Under the pieces are notes generated by a model. That model saw only the letters and a list, made by a program, of their open reading frames with translations, did not search any database and was not told where the DNA came from. The position numbers were made by a program, and so were the translations under genes. Below, piece by piece: positions 60,608 through 64,000 of a DNA stretch of 64,000 nt. Position 1 is the first letter of the stretch, and every line of letters starts with the position of its first letter. This DNA is from Chitinophaga sp. sic0106 (GTDB taxonomy: Bacteria > Bacteroidota > Bacteroidia > Chitinophagales > Chitinophagaceae), in assembly GCF_019219075.1 (NCBI RefSeq), contig NZ_JAHUWJ010000005.1:62001-126000 (forward strand), written 5' to 3'.

Positions 60608-63121
60608 ATGGCCGATTACAGGAAGTTACCCGATCATATCACCGGCCTCGATGAGCAGGCAGTGTTGGCGTCCCGACAACAGTACGGAAAAAATGACTAC
60701 GCCGTCAGGCAGAAAAACCGGCTGGTGGCACTGTTGTCGGAGCTGCTGTCAGAACCCATGCTCATACTGCTGGTAGCGGTTACCATCATATATTTTATTT
60801 TGGGAGAAACCAGTGAAGCCTATTTCATGCTGGCCGCTATCATCGTGGTGTCGGGCATCTCCATTTACCAGGAAGGCCGCAGTAACAAAGCCCTGGCGGC
60901 ATTGAAAAAGATCAATCAACCGCTGACACTGGCGGTGCGCAATAAAAAGATTATCGGTATACCCACCGCCGAAATAGTAGTAGGTGATATTATGGTGGTG
61001 GAAGAAGGAAATACAATCAATGCGGATGGCACCGTCATCCATGCAAACGATTTTTCTGTCAACGAATCCGCCCTTACCGGTGAAGCCTATACGGTATTTA
61101 AAACAACTGATGGTGATAAAGCCGTTTACAGCGGCACTTTGGTGGCCTCCGGCCTCGCTTTTGTGCAGGTAGAAAAAGTGGGGGCACAGACAAAAATCGG
61201 TCAGCTGGGCAACGCCATCCTCACCATGAAAGATGAGCCTACCTTGCTGCAACAGCAGATTACCCGTTTCGTAAAAGGTATGGCCATTATAGGCCTGGCT
61301 GTGTTTCTGGCGGTATGGGGCTATAACTTTTATATCAGCGGCAGTTTGATCGGTAGCCTGCTCAAAGGCCTGACCCTGGCCATGTCCATCCTGCCGGAAG
61401 AGATTCCCGTGGCGTTCACGACGTTTATGGCATTGGGTGCGCGGCGACTCATGCAGCTCGGCATTATCGTAAAAAAAGTACGTACAGTGGAAGCGCTGGG
61501 CAGTGCCACCGTGATTTGTACGGATAAAACCGGGACCATCACCGAAAACAGCATGCAGCTGCATAATGTGTACGACCTGGCTACGGATCAGGTTTATACA
61601 CCGGATACCTGGAATACCGCAGCAGCAAGGGAAATCATCACCTGGTCCATGTGGGCGAGTGAACCCGTGCCTTTCGATCCTATGGAAAAAACGCTGCATG
61701 CGGTTTATGGAAAAGTAACGGATAAGGATATACGTAGTAACTTTCATTTCGTATATGAGTACCCGTTAGGCGGCACCCCGCCAATGATGACCCATGTGCT
61801 GGAAGATGATAACGGCAAACGTGTAATAGCTGCTAAAGGTGCGCCGGAAGCCATATTGGCTGTTTCGGATCTCAATGAAGCGGATCGCAAAAAAATCCGG
61901 ACGCAGCTGGAAACCTTTGCCAATGAAGGTTACCGGGTGCTGGGCGTGGCAAGTGCAGATTTCAGCGGAAACGATTTTCCGGCGGAGCAGCAATCATTAC
62001 CTTTCCACTTCCTCGGGCTCATCACTTTTTATGATCCTCCTAAAGCCAATATCAAAGAGGTGTTCAATAAATTTTATGATGCTGGTATTATAGTCAAAAT
62101 AATTACGGGAGATAATAGCGCCACCACGAAGGCCATCGCGGCCCAGGCTGGCCTCAAAGGGGCAGGGGCCAGTATCGACGGGGATGTGCTCATGCAGCTG
62201 GATGAAAAAGAACGGCAGGTAAAGATGGAGTCCGTCAATATTTTCACCCGCATGTTCCCGGAAGCAAAGCTCGCCGCCATCAATGCACTCAAGGCAGACA
62301 ATGAAATAGTAGCCATGACCGGCGACGGTGTGAACGACGGGCCGGCACTGAAGGCTGCGCACATAGGTATTGCCATGGGGCGTAAAGGCACGGAGATCGC
62401 CAAACAGGCCGCAGCGCTCATTCTCAGCAACGACGATCTGAGCGGCATGGTGGATGCCGTAGCAATGGGTCGCAGGATCTATAATAACATCCGCAGGGCG
62501 GTGCTCTATATTGTTGCCATTCATATCCCTATCATCCTCACGGTATCATTACCATTATTTCTTGGCTGGATCTATCCCGACATCTTTACGCCCATGCATG
62601 TGATTTTCCTGGAAATAGTGATGGGGCCTACCTGTTCGGTGGTATATGAAAATGAGCCACTGGAAAAAAATGCCATGAAAATACCGCCCAGGCCTATCGA
62701 TGAAACTTTCCTCAGCTGGGAGGAAATGGGCCGCAGCATTCTCCAGGGATTGGTTATTACCGCAGGTGTGCTGGGCGTGTATCAGTGGGCCGCCGGGCAG
62801 GGGTATTCCGAACAGCTTACCCGCAGCATGGTATTTACCACGCTGATCATCGCCAATGTTTTCCTGACGCTGGTAAACCGCTCCAACTACTATTCTTTCC
62901 TCACCAGTATGAAAAACAAGAATATGCTGATGGTAGGCGTCATCAGCGCAACACTGCTGCTCACCTTAGTGATGCTATATGTACCACCAGTGGCGACGCT
63001 GTTCAGTATTCAGCCATTAACAGTGTTGCAACTGAGTATATGCGTAGCCGTGGGACTGATAAGTGTCATCTGGTACGAGGCAGTAAAGGCCTGGAGCCGG
63101 CTGCAGCAAAAGCGCGACTAA
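60608..63121 (+). CDS. Cation-transporting P-type ATPase (P2, calcium/cation type)
   Basis: 837 residues. N-terminal cation-ATPase domain (DEQAVLASRQQYGKNDYAV), helix pair 1-2, actuator with VNESALTGEAYTV, helix 4 motif LAMSILPEEIPVAFTTF, phosphorylation site Asp-306 in VICTDKTGTITEN, nucleotide domain with AAKGAPEAIL, hinge MTGDGVNDGPALKAAHIGIAMG, and C-terminal spans up to ~830. The PEEIP in helix 4 and lack of heavy-metal CPC point to P2A/P2B (calcium- or manganese-like) transport; the ion is not certain. Inner membrane. Probably in one transcript with cfa; its stop overlaps the stop of the convergent gene. Confidence 0.93.
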   Translation: MADYRKLPDHITGLDEQAVLASRQQYGKNDYAVRQKNRLVALLSELLSEPMLILLVAVTIIYFILGETSEAYFMLAAIIVVSGISIYQEGRSNKALAALKKINQPLTLAVRNKKIIGIPTAEIVVGDIMVVEEGNTINADGTVIHANDFSVNESALTGEAYTVFKTTDGDKAVYSGTLVASGLAFVQVEKVGAQTKIGQLGNAILTMKDEPTLLQQQITRFVKGMAIIGLAVFLAVWGYNFYISGSLIGSLLKGLTLAMSILPEEIPVAFTTFMALGARRLMQLGIIVKKVRTVEALGSATVICTDKTGTITENSMQLHNVYDLATDQVYTPDTWNTAAAREIITWSMWASEPVPFDPMEKTLHAVYGKVTDKDIRSNFHFVYEYPLGGTPPMMTHVLEDDNGKRVIAAKGAPEAILAVSDLNEADRKKIRTQLETFANEGYRVLGVASADFSGNDFPAEQQSLPFHFLGLITFYDPPKANIKEVFNKFYDAGIIVKIITGDNSATTKAIAAQAGLKGAGASIDGDVLMQLDEKERQVKMESVNIFTRMFPEAKLAAINALKADNEIVAMTGDGVNDGPALKAAHIGIAMGRKGTEIAKQAAALILSNDDLSGMVDAVAMGRRIYNNIRRAVLYIVAIHIPIILTVSLPLFLGWIYPDIFTPMHVIFLEIVMGPTCSVVYENEPLEKNAMKIPPRPIDETFLSWEEMGRSILQGLVITAGVLGVYQWAAGQGYSEQLTRSMVFTTLIIANVFLTLVNRSNYYSFLTSMKNKNMLMVGVISATLLLTLVMLYVPPVATLFSIQPLTVLQLSICVAVGLISVIWYEAVKAWSRLQQKRD

Positions 63122-64000
63122 CGCAGCGGTATGGCATACAGGTGCCCGTCGGCACTGCCGACATAGGCGACACCGTTAGTAACCACCGGCGCGGAAGTAA
63201 TAGGGCCAAGGAGATACAGCTGCTCCATAAAATCAACAGTCGTTTTATACAGTGCAGGATCTGCCTTGCCTGCGCAATGCATGAAGTCGATCAAACCTGC
63301 GCTGTTTAATACGGTGCCCGCATGCTGCTTTCTGCCAGGCATGTCGAGGGTATCCAGTTGTTTGCCATCGGCGGCGTTTAACATAAACAGCCTGCCTGTG
63401 AAATCCCCATACAGCAAGGCGTTTCCGCTTAGTGCAGCTGCGCCAAACACATACCCGCCTCCTTTGTTGGAACGGTATTCTTTACCGGTAGTTGCATCAA
63501 TATCTAACAGGAGGTAGCTGTCGGAAGTGCCTACATAAAGATGCCCGTCTCTGGCCACGGCACTGGCTACAATCCAGGGATCACTTGCATCCCAATGCCA
63601 TTTTTCCTTACCGGTTTGCAGATCCAGCGCATAGAGTTTCGTATCACGGGTGCCGAGGTATACGGTATTGTTGTATACGAGGGGGGTAGCCTGAATACCT
63701 TCCAGGATGTGGTGGTATTTGGTATCCTCGTCGGTCTTGAATTTCCAGAGTACCTGGCCGTTAGCAGCGTTCAGCGCGTAAATGTAGGTATCCCAGCTGC
63801 CGGCAATGAGGACGCCGGCGGACGAAGCCACACCGCCGTGTACAGGTCCGTTGGTTTTATATTTCCATACCACCTTGCCGCTATGCTTATCCAGTGCGTA
63901 AATATGATGGTCGCTGCTGCCGAAAAACACATGCTTATCGTCCGTAGCAGGGGCGGAGAGGTACAGGTCGTACTGATCTTCCATGTACAGGCTGTCCGGC
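63118..64000 (-). CDS. PQQ-like beta-propeller protein (BamB/PQQ-repeat type), partial
   Basis: The C-terminal ~294 residues are visible; the frame is open to the window end, so the start lies outside (the ATG at 63984 is internal). Repeated blades carry the PQQ/BamB-type signature: DKHSGKVVWKYKTNG, NAANGQVLWKFKTDE, DLQTGKEKWHWDASD, DATTGKEYRSNKG, NAADGKQLDTLDM, with partners such as HVFFGSSDHHIYALD and TVYLGTRDTKLYALD. About six or seven blades of an eight-bladed propeller are present. Whether it binds PQQ or acts in assembly or recognition cannot be told from this part. The stop (TAG, minus strand) overlaps the ATPase stop. Confidence 0.88.
   Translation of the reverse strand, partial: PDSLYMEDQYDLYLSAPATDDKHVFFGSSDHHIYALDKHSGKVVWKYKTNGPVHGGVASSAGVLIAGSWDTYIYALNAANGQVLWKFKTDEDTKYHHILEGIQATPLVYNNTVYLGTRDTKLYALDLQTGKEKWHWDASDPWIVASAVARDGHLYVGTSDSYLLLDIDATTGKEYRSNKGGGYVFGAAALSGNALLYGDFTGRLFMLNAADGKQLDTLDMPGRKQHAGTVLNSAGLIDFMHCAGKADPALYKTTVDFMEQLYLLGPITSAPVVTNGVAYVGSADGHLYAIPLR

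Noticed and set aside
60749..61747. A 332-codon minus-strand frame opposite the P-type ATPase
   Set aside because: Overlaps the DKTGT and TGEA motifs of the real gene; His/Phe-rich shadow product.
1..64000. CRISPR arrays, insertion sequences, phage genes, tRNA or rRNA genes
   Set aside because: No regularly spaced repeats, transposase or integrase motifs, attachment-site duplications, or cloverleaf/rRNA sequence were recognised on reading both strands; a tRNAscan or Infernal run would settle small RNAs.

Overview
The window is chromosomal DNA of a Bacteroidota bacterium, most likely a Chitinophagaceae close to Chitinophaga. The evidence is family-level: a type IX secretion (T9SS) C-terminal domain next to PorP/SprF proteins, two SusC/SusD pairs, membrane-bound AraC and LytTR regulators, CE12/GH28/GH105 pectin enzymes, and many lipoproteins with signal peptides ending in AQ or C. 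No rRNA, tRNA, CRISPR array, transposase or phage gene was seen. The first gene (T9SS cargo) and the last gene (beta-propeller) are cut by the window edges.

Layout. 1-5.2 kb: the tail of a large exported protein, then PorP/SprF, an OmpA/PD40 protein, a second PorP/SprF and a collagen-like lipoprotein, i.e. a cell-surface/T9SS-linked cluster. 5.2-11.9 kb: ECF sigma factor, membrane AraC regulator, M1 peptidase fusion, a ChaA-type cation/proton antiporter and a small lipoprotein. 11.9-13.8 kb: SDR oxidoreductase and AraC regulator. 13.8-26.0 kb: a complete assimilatory nitrate locus. On the minus strand run nirB, nirD, an outer-membrane porin, a nitrate transporter, a nitrate reductase fused to a flavoprotein and a BFD-type iron-sulphur domain, and an unusual siroheme-reductase-like protein ending in rubredoxin. 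Diverging on the plus strand are cobA (siroheme precursor) and an FNR-like regulator that overlaps it.

26.1-41.7 kb: a pectin utilisation locus. It holds a GH43 enzyme, a LacI regulator, SusC/SusD, a CE12-GH28 fusion, GH105, then uxaB, uxaA and uxaC. Together these import pectin fragments, remove acetyl groups, release galacturonate and convert it to 2-keto-3-deoxygluconate. An exact 23-bp repeat lies upstream of both GH43 and the lacI/susC divergence and is a good operator candidate. Strong terminators close the locus.

41.8-51.6 kb: a minus-strand SusC/SusD pair with two thioredoxin-like lipid- or periplasm-side proteins and no carbohydrate enzyme, diverging from a regulatory trio: a degenerate LytS-like protein, an intact LytS-type kinase and a LytTR response regulator. 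51.6-64 kb: a large WY-rich exported protein with an RPSR repeat tail, a GH2 exo-glycosidase, an SGNH hydrolase, an orphan sensor kinase, cyclopropane fatty acid synthase, a P-type ATPase and a partial PQQ-like beta-propeller protein.

The least explained items are the rubredoxin-tailed reductase-like protein, the SusCD/thioredoxin plus pseudokinase region, and a stop-free but start-less reading frame fused in frame ahead of cfa. All functional calls rest on motif recognition by eye; no database search was run.
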